From Luscinia megarhynchos (Eukaryota > Chordata > Aves > Passeriformes > Turdidae), in NCBI GenBank assembly GCA_034336665.1, contig CM067568.1, forward strand, positions 12,500,483 to 12,564,482: a stretch of 64,000 nucleotides of DNA, written 5' to 3'. Position numbers and translations under genes: made by a program. Of this stretch, positions 13,335-25,342 are shown one piece after another; within the stretch, counting starts at the first letter, position 1, and the number at the start of each line of letters is the position of its first letter. The notes under the pieces were generated by a model. It saw nothing but the letters and a program-made list of their open reading frames with translations, was not told the origin of the DNA and searched no databases.

Positions 13335-16300
13335 TAGCTTCTCATCTCACTAACTTCACTCTGGTTCAATTCTTTATGGTGTAAGAAAAGGACAAAAATA
13401 AGGAAAAGCACAGAAGCACGTAACACAAAATGCTTGTTGTGGTTATAGCAACTGCTCTTTTAAAAAGGGGGGAAAAAAAGCCAAAAACACAACTTAAAAA
13501 TGAGACAGACTTAAGCATCTCCTACATATTTATAATTTCTTATAGATAGTAACTCGAAAACAATAACATCTTTTGTCTAAAAGAAAGGAGTATGTAAACA
13601 TTGACATTTTATCTTGAGGCATGACAAAAACAGCAAACAATTTAGTTGATCTAGATTAAGTTCTGACAAGGAATAAAGGAGTGCTAACTGTTCTCATCTC
13701 TTCCACTTTGTGTGTCTATTCTCTTGTATTTTTGCTAGCGACAATAATGGAGTAGTTGCCTGCTCCCATGCAAATTCTTTGAGTTGTTTATGAAAGCAAG
13801 ATCAAAGCCCAAACTGAGAGCTCTTCTTTTATTCCCTGCTGTATTTTTTCTCTAGAGGAGGACCTAATGAGAGGCTGTTAAACCAGGTGCCTTGCACTCT
13901 CACAGTGAGCCTCCCAGCTCACCCCTTCCCTGGCCAGCCTGGGGACACAGCTCACCTCAGGGGCACAGGGGGTGGGAGGCAGTGAATGCTGTCCTGTCCC
14001 ACCTCAGGTGAGCACCTGGATCCAGGAAGGAGGAATCATCCCTCAGACTTCCATTGAAACACTCCCACCCTCTGTGCAGCTGAACAAGTCACCATCTTCC
14101 CTGTGCTCCCCCTGAAATGGATCCACTCCTGCTGCAATACCTCAGCACTTGAACTAGGTACATCTAAATATATTCATCAGCTATTCCTATTTAAGATAAA
14201 TGTGGGCAATAATAAAACCACTGTTCTAACAAAGTATTGTAAATATCAAGGAAAAAATACTTCATCAAAGATCTTTAGTCATTTGGCCTTCAGGAGGATA
14301 GAAGAAACATCAGTAAAACCTTTATCTTAAGCACAAAGATTTGCATTCCTTCATTTAATGCAGTCAGATGACTGATATGCTACTTTTTTGATCACAATTC
14401 TCCTGTTATTTACCATGCAAAGGAAGGAACACAATTGCCTTATCTGTGTTGCTCTCTCAGATTATATATTGTATTATGCATCTCGAAAATTTGCAAAAAA
14501 TCTTCAACGTTTTTTATTATTTTATGAAATAACTGTGAGACATCCTGCTTAGATACCTTTGGTAGAAAGTCACTTCAAAGAACAACTGCATTTGCTTGAA
14601 AAAGTAATTTCAAATTTCCGGCAGATCATGTTTTTCAAGAAAACAGTGTGAAACGTTAAAGATGAATCTGTATGTGATTTTTCTGTTTGCTACTATTAGA
14701 ATTTGGTATTGGCATCTTTTTAGCATAAATTCTTTCTTATAAAAATTGAGGATGGAACTAAAGGTAGCAGACTAACAAGCTCACCTAGGAAAGCAAGCAA
14801 GGACCAGACAGCATGGCTACAAATGTACCTGCAAACAAAAGCTCTGGTGTTTTAAACTCCTCTTACATCCAAAGAAAGTGAAGAAGCAGTACTTACTTAA
14901 AGTAAAATATAACCAGATCTATCAGAAAAATATGAAAATATAACCAGATGGTTGCATCAGAACACAGGTTTTTTCATTCACTTTATGCTATCCTAGTATT
15001 ACCTTCTCTGGTGACACGGTAAATCAGATTATTCATAAAAAGAATTTAAAGTGTTTTCTGGTATTCTTTCAGAAGCTCTTCCTTAAAAATCTGGGTTTTA
15101 TTCCTTACTGCTAATATGAAATATTTTTAACAATAAATGTGAGAGGTCTAGATGAAAAGCAGCTACCTCACAAATTCAGATAGTTTCATGCACTGTATCT
15201 ATAGAAGTGTCTTCTGCACTAAAGCTAGAGTAAAAAGAAGGAGGACCCCCATGATAAGGGGAGAAAAATTATATGATTGAAAAGAAATTAATTGCAGTAA
15301 GTTTGCTGAAGGGATGATAGCTATCAAAGCTTATCAAATTTTGCATTTCAGAATTTCTGGTATTTCTTTCAAAAAATGTTAACACAGAGATGGGCTTTGT
15401 GAGAAAATCAGGAGTTTCATTCAGTCTCATGTCAGCAGGATTACAAGCAATTATGAGTAACTGCTTGTTGAGCTGTGTGAAATGAGTTGGTGAATGAGTT
15501 TCCTAGTGAGCACATGTCCATGTCACTGGTACGACTGCCAGTAATGCAGACAATCTTAGCTGAAGGGGTCTAAAAACATAATTATTCTCCTAATCCTGTA
15601 GGAGATGCTTGTGCAATTGCTGCTTCTAGTGTACACATTCTAGGTTTGCCACACTGGTGGCACACAGGAAAACTGAGGCATAAGCAAGAAAAAGGAAATC
15701 AAGACATGGGGGAAAAAAAAACAAAGGGCAATAAACCTTCTCTAGATATATCTCATAAAATCTGGCATAGACTGGTGGGTTCATTCACTCTGACCATCCA
15801 GACAGAGAAATTGTATAACATGACAACTGCAGTATTTCCTTTGCAGGAGCTGTTCAGACACAGAAAAGGAAACTGAGCACTCACTCACCACTGCTAAGCA
15901 CACTGAGAGGCAAAAGCTCTACAATTAAATCCCCACGTGCTCCCATGACAGAATAACGAGACTCCATCGCTGCAATAAACGGGTGCAAGTCAGGAAAAAG
16001 GAAGAATCCCGTTTAAACTGCCTCTCTCAATTCCCACATCTGAATCCCCATCTTGTGAGAAGATGCTGAGGCAACTCTGCACTTAAGAGCTGAATATCTG
16101 AAAGTGCTGCTTGGGATTTGAAACTGCAATGTTTTCTTACTTTTATAAGAGAGACAGCTCATGTGGTAGCTTGCAGCCATTCTACAATTTTTACTACAAA
16201 AATGGACAGAAGACAGGGATATAATAAATATATACTGGCTCTACTGATCAGGAGAAGCTTTATCAGTCAGCTGGGGCACATCTGGGGAAAAAAAAAGTCA

Positions 16301-18383
16301 CTCAGGTGCATCTCTAGCATCCCATTCAATTAACATACCATTAAAAATGGTTTGTCCCTGTTCAGCCTGCTGCGTTACCTGATAAGTCAACACAGTTAAA
16401 ATGTATATTTAAATGCAGAAAACAGTGAAATGTTTTCTTTGTGAAGCAGAAAACAAGCCCCGCTTACAGGTATTTTAAAGCATTAGAAATAATTGTGCTT
16501 TACAGGTTGCTTAGCAGATCGCTCACACTGATCTTTTACCATATATTTTGAACTTTCATGCACCTTCAAGGAAAATTAAATAATTTCCTTATAGGAAGTG
16601 CACACAAAATTATGCAAAACATATTCAAATGGGCTTATAAAAATTACATCTAAGAAAAAAAAAAATCACATTTGCACCTCAAAACCAGGTAACTGGGAAC
16701 TTACTATTATAAATTCATTGGAAGGTGATGTATTTTACACCAGTAAATGTGAATTTGGCGTAAGATTGCTGTGCTCTCTCAGCTGCAGTGGGTGTGATGT
16801 TACTTCAGCAGCAGTGCTGGGACTGGGTTAAATAGGTTATGAGGCCTGAACAGCCCTGCCCTGGGTGTTGAAGACAGCAGCAGGAGAGGGCCTGTACTGG
16901 ATGAATTACCCTGGACAGTACAGAGAAGTGTTATTAAATAACACTCAAACTGGTTAAATCTGGTGACTTGTTCTGTGTCTAGAGCGAGGCACAAATGATT
17001 CAACTGCATTGAAAGGACTTTGCCTCTTTGATTTCTCACTTCACTTCCAAAAATGCCAGTGGACCTGACAGCAAACTCTCACTATTCCTACACCTGAAAT
17101 ACTTTTCCATTTGTTTTTATGCTTTGCAATAATTCATGCCCAACACCAAAATACGTGCCCTATTATGTTCACTTCACTAGATTTTGTGAAAGATTCTTTT
17201 AAGTCTCAAATAATTCCTTAATACTGAATTTTCAGCACGATGTGTTTTCTTCTTGTATGCCTGAAGACGCTCCTCCCTCCTGTCTCTGTTTCAGGACTGA
17301 CATGCAAACCTTCTGGTGTGCCTCCAGCCATATGTAGCCTTCCTGCTGAGCCTTGGGAATAGACAGATGAATCCAATACTTTCTAGTCAGGACACTTTTC
17401 TAGTTCCTCAATCATATGGATTCTAAAAACATCACAGACCAAACATATTTTAGACAAGCAGGTCCTGCTTCACCATCCTTAAAGCCTCTTCAGCTTGGTG
17501 ATAGCATTGTCCACACACTGGTTTGAGGAGTTTTATCTCATCTTCTATGAATTTCCCTCTTTTTTTGAACTGGGTCAGTGGGAGGGCATATGCTCTTCTA
17601 ATCAAAGACCCTCAGAAATGAAGCAGCTGATGATATCTTTCCAGTCCAAGCATCTCTAAGATAATTTTTCTGCTTCCTTTGAGTGCACACATTGTATGTT
17701 AGTTTACACCTAGGAGCTCTAATTTAAACCACCCTCATTCTTAGAACTTTTTAGTTCAGATGAAAGGTGAGATATTTTCTTTTTCTCTAGCAATTAGTCA
17801 GGATGGAATTATAATACTGGTGTGTATTATTTTCCTTTGTGCATAGTCCTAACTTAAAAGACATTTTTGTCTTTAATCTGCTTAGTTCCCAAACAACTAA
17901 ACATGTTAACACCATCACAGGAAAAAATCCTTCATGTTTGTAATTTGTAGCCAAATTAAGCAGCTTGCTCTATGGTTATCAGAAGTATAATAAAATTCCA
18001 GAAACATATTCACTTGCAGCTAATTCCTGTAAGGCACACACCATATACATTTCTAGAAAGCTTGAAGGAATCCTGCTGCCAGCTCAGAGTATGCCTCACA
18101 GTCAGCCTATTCCCCAAAGGGATGCCACAGTTTTAAAAGAGCTTTAAAAAACGTGCTCATCCCCTGATGGCACTCTGTAGTACTGGTGCCTCTGGTGCTC
18201 TGTCAGTAAATGCAGCAGTAACTTATTTGCTTCTTACTGGCTTCTGAGTGAATACATACCCCAGGGAGGCAGCTTTGCAAAGCACAATGATTTTAAAATA
18301 GAGCCTGGGCTTTCAGCGAGGGGCAGCCAGTGGTTAAGGCAGCAAGATCGTCTTGTTGACGCTGGGGGCTCAGCCTCTCCCAG

Positions 18384-18992
18384 TCACTTGGGCTCCAGCT
18401 TCTGCCTTGATATAGACTGAAGAGATGCAGGAAACCTCCTGCCATCCAGCCTATAAGCACAATATCCCTTTAAACATACAAGTTCCCTGATAAGTGAGTT
18501 GATGTCTGTGCCACTTAGGATCTCAGTGGTAAATTCTCTCCTGGAGCAGCATATGGGCCTGGAAGGCAGCTGTCCTGCTTGGTGAGATCTAAGGGTGCAA
18601 AAGGTGGGAATTGTGCCAGGAGCCTGATCCCTAGCTGCCAGATTGAAAAGTCTTGGGAGAGGAGAGCAGGAGAAGAGCCCTCCCAAGGTGGAGAAGGGTT
18701 TGGGCATCTGAAGGGAGCAGAAAGAGAGCTGTGCCAGGCTGGGTGCCAGTCCAGTGGCCACTGTCCTTCCTGCAAGGGAGGAAACACCAGCCCAGGAATG
18801 GACCTGGGTTTGCCTGGAACTGCTACAGACTGTAGGAACAGTCTCTTTCCTAAACACTGCTATCAATTTTTTATTAAATGATGTGACACTGTTCCAGTAA
18901 GCAAGAAGGAGTGTAACAAAGACATGCTGTTTGAAGCAGTTATTGGAGGTGCAGGGCATGAAATGGGTGAGAAAAGGCTCTTGCAGCTGCAA
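18384..18992 (-). other. 202-codon open frame, probably fortuitous
   Basis: The longest ATG-to-stop frame in the window. The predicted protein begins MQLQEPFLTHFMPCTSNNCF and shows no domain, signal peptide or repeat I recognise. The centre (about 18560-18830) is GC-richer than its surroundings, which lowers stop density. Frames of 90-136 codons also exist here in other frames on both strands. I do not call a gene. It lies inside the intron between SOX6 exons B and C on the same strand as SOX6, so it could at most be part of an alternative exon. Confidence 0.2.
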
Positions 18993-20159
18993 TGCTGCTG
19001 CACCAGGCTGATTACTCTAGCTAATGGCTCTGTTTGTTTGTCCATCCATTTTTGCCAACTAGAAGAGAAGAGGGAGATTCCTCTTCCCTGTGATATTACT
19101 GGAGGAAATAAGAAAATCCTGCCAGAGAAAATAATCATCATAAGTGATATTTTACTGCAAAAAGTCTCAATTTTGATGGGCTGTCCTTTCCTAATGAAAA
19201 TCCCTGTGCCAGATAACTCAGTGCTGAAGATGAGAAGGAGTAGAAGAAGATGGAGTACTAAGAAATTCTGCAAAGAAAGGAGGTCATATGGTAAAATACT
19301 GACTCCATGACATCATTTTCATTGATACTGCTACTGATATAATTCAACTTGATAACACAGATATTACATACAGAGACATAAACATTCAAGTAGGGAAAGG
19401 CACAAGTATAACTATTTCATTGATTTTAATTAAATTTTCCTGAGTATTGCAAGGTTGGCATATTTTTAATTTTATTTCCATTAAAGGGCATGCTTGGTCT
19501 CTCAGAGCCTTAATAAAATCTTCTTTCGACCTCTCTCCTTTCTCTGCAACAACCTAAATTTCTACATAAGAAAAGGACCAAAATATGCAATTTACTACTT
19601 CCATATGCTGAAATTTGCACACACCATCCCCTTAATTTAGACCACTATTCACTGTATCATAATAAGGAACATTCTGTTAAAATATGTCCACCTAGAGCTC
19701 AGTAGTCTTTGAATGCTAGATAAAATCATTCTATAAGGCTAATGAAGACAGAAACTGTGCCTGTAACAATATTAAGTTTGTTTTCTCTAGTGATTCGAAG
19801 AAGTGAGCAATCTGTCAGTAATACATTGAGGGAAATTACTTGTCTTGTAGGAATTCCCGCTGACAGTCACTCACTCACAGTGCTGACCCAAACATCTACC
19901 CGCTGACAAACAAATTACAGTGTCTAACTTTGAAAAGGTAACTAGCTGTTTTTAATTTTTATTGGTCTCACCAAATATCTCTCACATTTACCCAATCCCT
20001 CATTCTTCGCTGTGTTAAAAAAAGAGGAAAAAAAAGGAGGAAGAAAGAAAGAAAATGGAAAAACCCACGGGTTTTTGCATTTGAAAAAATTATTATTGCC
20101 TACATCCGAGAGTGTTATGTCAGATAAAACTGTTAAACTGTGTCTAACCAACATTAAGA

Positions 20160-20720
20160 CTGGCAGCCCTGCCAGTGACTGACTGGGTGAGTGAACACAT
20201 TACCGAGACAGCATTGTAGAAATTAATTTTCTTCAATAAAGTGATTTTTAAGGCTCATATATTTCACAATCTAAACATATGTCACTGTTTCATAAACAAA
20301 ATAAATGGATTAAAATAATACATTACCAATATGCTGACACATGGAGATATTTTAATTAGAAATACTTAAGCTGCGTGATATTTAACTGCTATATTTGTTG
20401 AAGAGGAGCATGCATCATTTAGTAAGACATAAGGCAGGTACATCACTTTGCATGATGTGGTACCAGAGTGGGACCAAATCACCTCCAGTGTGAGCTCGCA
20501 CTATCAGATCACATTAGCCCCGCTGAAAAATTGTGTTAAGGTTACAAGATACAGAGGAGACTCTGCAAGAGCAGCCGTCCACTAAAACAACTTCTTCATT
20601 GAAATAATAAGTCACCCAGATTCTGGTTCCTGAGAATAATATTTCTTCATAAAGGGCCACGTTTAACAACTTAGCTATTTAAAGGCCCTATTTACATGAC
20701 TGTCGCATTACATTGGCCTC
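20160..20720. promoter_or_regulatory. Candidate conserved noncoding regulatory block
   Basis: About 560 bases of non-repetitive, balanced sequence free of homopolymers. Transcription-factor-like cores include TTTAATTAGAAAT, GCATGATG and TTTAAAGGCCCTATTTACATG. Its left edge is an 18-bp inverted repeat, ACTGGCAGCCCTGCCAGT (20159-20176). The texture resembles deeply conserved enhancers common in SOX5/SOX6 introns. Inference only, without alignment. Confidence 0.35.
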
Positions 20721-23700
20721 TTTCCTGCACATTCTTCTTGACTTACTTTGAGGACCAGCACTAAAATAGCTGAGGAAAGCAAATGTCAACTATGCCCTGA
20801 AATTTATACGTGTGAGAGAATTGGAATAAGTAGAAATGTAATATATTGTTTACTGTACCAAGTGCCCTCTGTTCTCTAAAGGTCAAAAGCATTGTAACCT
20901 TGGAGTTACAGTTTCTGATTGTTCCCAGGGTTAAATACATTATCAAAATTAATGGTTCAAACCCCTCAACCTTCAGATATATGAGTATTCATGCCTCCAT
21001 CTGCTGAACTGTTCAACTAAAAATAGCATTCTTTGGCCTTCCCTCTACTAATATTGTGCCCCTGAGGCAAGCTATGCAATGCTTCAGCAGTACACTGGAT
21101 CTGCACCCAGCAGTATAAAAAAAGGTCATTTACTCTGTCTGCAAGTAGAAGAGAGTATGGAGGAACAGGATAAGATGGGAGGGCAGAAAAAAAATAGGCA
21201 AATATGTGCTTAGTTAAAAATTTCTCTTTTTTTTTTTTTAACTGCATTATAAAAACTTCAGGTTTCAAGAACGCAGCTGCATCTATAGTTAAGATTAGCC
21301 AAGGTTCATTAGTGTTATAAGCGATAAATTCTGAAGGACAAATTACACAAATAGTTTGGGGAAAGAGTTATGGACTAAAGCTTTTTTGTTTTGCTTTTTT
21401 TTCCTAGAGCTCACTTTGTTTAGGAATAACTCCAGCTAGCATCATTGTAATGCTTCCATTTCTATCAACAGTTTATCAGTCGTGGTTGAGAGAGTTGCGA
21501 CACTTCCTTATTTATCTCCTAGACAGCTTTGTAGAAATATGCAGGAATGAAGGCAGGGGAGTTTTCAAACACTAAAGGCCATATAGTAACATTCCTTGCT
21601 TAAAAGTAAGGACATACAGGTGCCACCTCTGCCACCACTGTGACTTTCCAGTGACTAGGTTACTACTACCAGCAGCATGAGAGCTGGAAAAACCCATTTA
21701 GTGATTAATTCCACTCATTTAGCAAGACAGCTAGCCACACATCTCTAGGATCAGTTAGTATCAGTGCAACCATTTGACAGCTTGGGAAAAAGTTTGGGGA
21801 ATGGGAAAGGGAGGAAACTCCAGAGAAGGTGTATGTGAAAGAGGAGCAAAACTAAAATTATTGACAGGTATTACAGCTCATAAGATTAATTAAAGCAAGA
21901 AGCTTTTTTTACACACAGGTATCAGAACTGTTCCACACACCACTATGCCACAGGTGAGTTTGGTAATAAATCTGCAGACTATTCACTCTCAGTTGTTTGG
22001 GGCTGGAGGGGTGAACAGAAATAGCTTGTTTTGTCTGATTAGACTATACCTAGAGAGCTGTTCCCTCATCATCGGGATCCCTTCTCATGCCAAGAGCCCT
22101 ATCAAGGCTTGGTCCTATCATGCATATTATTTAAATTTTTGGCTGATTTGTTCAGGAAACTGGTGAGATGGAGCTGAGATATCAATGGGAAGTATGGAAC
22201 ACAGTTTTAAGTCTTTTTGTCAACAACATCATCAATGACACCTTCATGAGATCAGTATACAGATCAAAAGAAACTATCTGGTATCAATCCAAAGCAGAGC
22301 AAGCCACCAACTCAGGAACCTGGACTGGCATAAAAGTGTAGTAGTTACAACTTCATTTCAGGATTCTGAAAGCTACAAGTGAATATTAATGGTATTTACC
22401 ATGAGCTGATCAATGTGATCAAAAATCTAAAGAGAAGATGGATCTGGTCTGCTGCTGAAGGAGAACTTTTTCTCTTTCTTTCTTTTTTCAAATGCACAAC
22501 ACATGAAAGACAAACTAGTTACTTGAGAAACTACTGTATATGATTTCAGTAACGTTTTTTGCACTCATGAAGATACATAATCCACTGGTGAACAGAGATA
22601 TAGAATTCAGGGAAAGTACATTTTGATAACAATGTGCTAATAGAATAAGACAGGCAAATCATTAATTAGCAATTGCCCACTGGAGAAACATCCTCTGTAA
22701 AATAATTGCTATCATTACATGCACCGGGTAAAAAAGGGTTCTCTGTGCTATTAGATTCAGAGCTTGCACAGAAGTTGCCCTAACACACAGGAAGATGAGA
22801 ACACAAATTTGCTGCTACATCCTACCTGGAGCATGATCATTCAACTACAAGAAAACATAAGTAAAAAACGGCGGGAGATTACAAGATTGAAGCTGGCAGA
22901 ATTTCCTTAGTGGAATACAGATTATAGAAAATAATTTTGGAAGTAATAATAATGCCCTGGTAAAGTTGAAATGTTAGAGCTACTGCAAAACTCTTTTACT
23001 TGACATAGCTTTCCTTCCCCAGGGAAATAATACCCAAACATGGGTATTATACACACACTCACATGTAGAAACAAAACCAAACCTGCAAATAAATTAGCTA
23101 TTTCTCCCACTGGCTGAAAGGAACAGAGATTAGTTTTGTGATCAGTATTTTTAAGCACTTGGGAAATACTCAGATACCATGGTCACAGCATTCATGTAAA
23201 TAAATAAGTGGGTGGGGTGCATGGAAGAAAGGAAGCAGAACAGAGAAAGAAGGGGGAAGGGAAGCAAAGATGGAAAAATCAGCTGAAATGCTACACCCCT
23301 AACAGTCTTCATGACACATCAGGTATAACAACAAATTCTCTCCAACAAACACACCCAAATAATTGCTCATTTAGGGAACACAGAGAATTGACACAAAGAG
23401 AAAACTAATAGTAGGAGTAAATAAAATTTAGTTCAGGCACTTTAACAATCTGATGATCAGGTATCAGCTTAACTGAAGGTTAGGTGCTCTATTATTTAAG
23501 CTCTTATAACCATGAAGCACTAAAGGTTTTGAAATCCCATAGAGATGAAATTCAAATAAAATTATAAGGCGGGGGAACAAACAAACAAAAAAGTCTTTTA
23601 CAGCAAATATATCTAAATGGAAATTCAGGCCCCCAAGCCTGAATGTTTCAGAATTTACTAGCACATTTTTTTGCTGGTTGTTTTCTTTCTAATTGTTCTC

Positions 23701-25262
23701 ATCATGTTTAGCAACTCACTCTATCATTTCTGCAAATTAATGAAAATGCATTATTGCTGTAGGTTCAGATCAAGTCTGATGTGCAAATATGTGGGTCAAG
23801 TTACAAATGGATCATGTAAAAGAAAAGAAGCAGGAATGTCTGTGGTTTAGATCCCATTTCTCTGACAGTTGAATAGTTTTCATCCTTTCCTGACTTGCAG
23901 TCCTGTGTAAGCTCACTATTTGTTTTAGTGCATTTCAAAGGTAGCAAAAATAGTCTATTCACAAAGCTGATTTCTGCAGTATTTCCCCAACTAAAGCTAG
24001 TGAGACTTTTGCTTCAATAAGTAGTCAAATACTGACTTTCAGAAGATACCTGCTATTTTACCTTTTGAGAAATTTCCCTTTGGTTTCAATCCTGTCCAAG
24101 GTACAATCTTAACATAACATTATTATGACCCAAAACTACTTTTCAGAGATCTTTGCCTGCAGAGTCTTTTCAAATGCTGATTCCAGGTTAGGGCAAACCT
24201 AAGCTCAAGGAGTCTTTCTTGTCAGCTCTGGACCACCAATGAACAGTGATCAATGGACAAGTTCTGATGCCATTTTCACTTATCCTAAGTTAATTTGGCA
24301 AGAATATCATCATAGGGTAAAGAGGAAAGGATTTTTAATTTGCTTTGGTTCCTCTGGAAAATAACATAATCACAGAAAGGTGAGCAATGTAGATATTTAT
24401 ATATTAGCATGGCAATAGTTTGCTACCCTGGGCACAATTTATTCCTACTTTGCTTCTGAACCCGTCTCTAACCTAACTCAAATAGGGGTTTCAAAGGTTT
24501 ACTTGCAAATAGTTACATGCATCTTTAATGGCCTTTCCTCTCATGTTCACTGTCACTTTCTTTCCACACATTTTAACTCTGAAAGCTTTTGACTGTTTCT
24601 TCATTATTTATGACATTGTTGTGTCTTTTCTTTCTGAAATTAAAAACTTCTTGCCACAAGAAGCTAGCTAATAATATGGCACATAAATCTTTCTTTCACA
24701 ACATTTCTTTCTATATTTGCCAAAAATAAATAAATAGCCAAACTAAGTCTATACATCCATGCTTGGCTTCTGACCAGCCTAATGCACAGAAAGGTTGACA
24801 TTACCTAAATACAGAAGCTAAAGGAGTTTGCAATTTATTGTATTGTCAGCACCATTCAGTTAAAAAAAAAACAAAAAGGAGAAAAATAAAAACCCAATAA
24901 CACACTTTTGTTTGGATACACTGACTGCTCCAATTATAGGTAGTTCATTGCAGCTACAGAGGAGCGACCACACAAAAATAAAGTACAAAAATATCTTTGA
25001 ACTTATCTCCCAGCAACTGTTCATATCAATTTTAAAAAATACCATTAACTGCCAATATAAAACACAGAGAGCAATGTCTTTCACTCACAGTATATCAAGG
25101 TTGGCTGCACGTTGCTTTATTGTAAGTACATAAGGTGTTAATCCTCCTGGGCTGTGCTCAAAAATTATTTAACATTCAGGCTATTATTTAGCATACAGCT
25201 GGTTAGCAGTTTTCCCCTAAAATGTTGGCTTGGATCCCACATTTTTTTGTTCTGGCACATAC

Positions 25263-25342
25263 CTGGAGCTGTAAAGGGCTGAGTCCAGAAGCAGCAGCAG
25301 CTGCCATTGTTGATGGAATGAACTGCACAGGGTAGTTATCAC
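25263..25342 (-). CDS. SOX6: SOX6 coding exon B (internal, 80 nt, phase 1-0)
   Basis: On the minus strand an acceptor ending CCCGACAG is followed by GT GAT AAC TAC, and the exon closes with CTCCAG|GTATGT. Joined to the last G of exon A it reads [13 protein letters not shown], then five alanines, then SGLSPLQLQ. Continued into exon C this gives LQLQ-QLYAAQ, exactly the SOX6 order. The segment is a short alanine-rich and glutamine-containing linker between the leucine zipper/Q-box region and the central part of the protein. The exon is 80 nt, so skipping it alone would shift the frame. Skipping it together with exon A (121 + 80 = 201 nt) would not. The donor is good. The acceptor has a short pyrimidine tract interrupted by purines and looks only moderate. 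Confidence 0.97.

Noticed and set aside
14904..14949. Direct repeat AAAATATAACCAGAT, two copies 31 bases apart
   Set aside because: Short local duplication in AT-rich intron with no further copies.
18318..18420. CAGTGGTTAAGGCAGCAAG resembling the start of a tRNA-derived SINE (MIR)
   Set aside because: The B box and core that should follow are not present.
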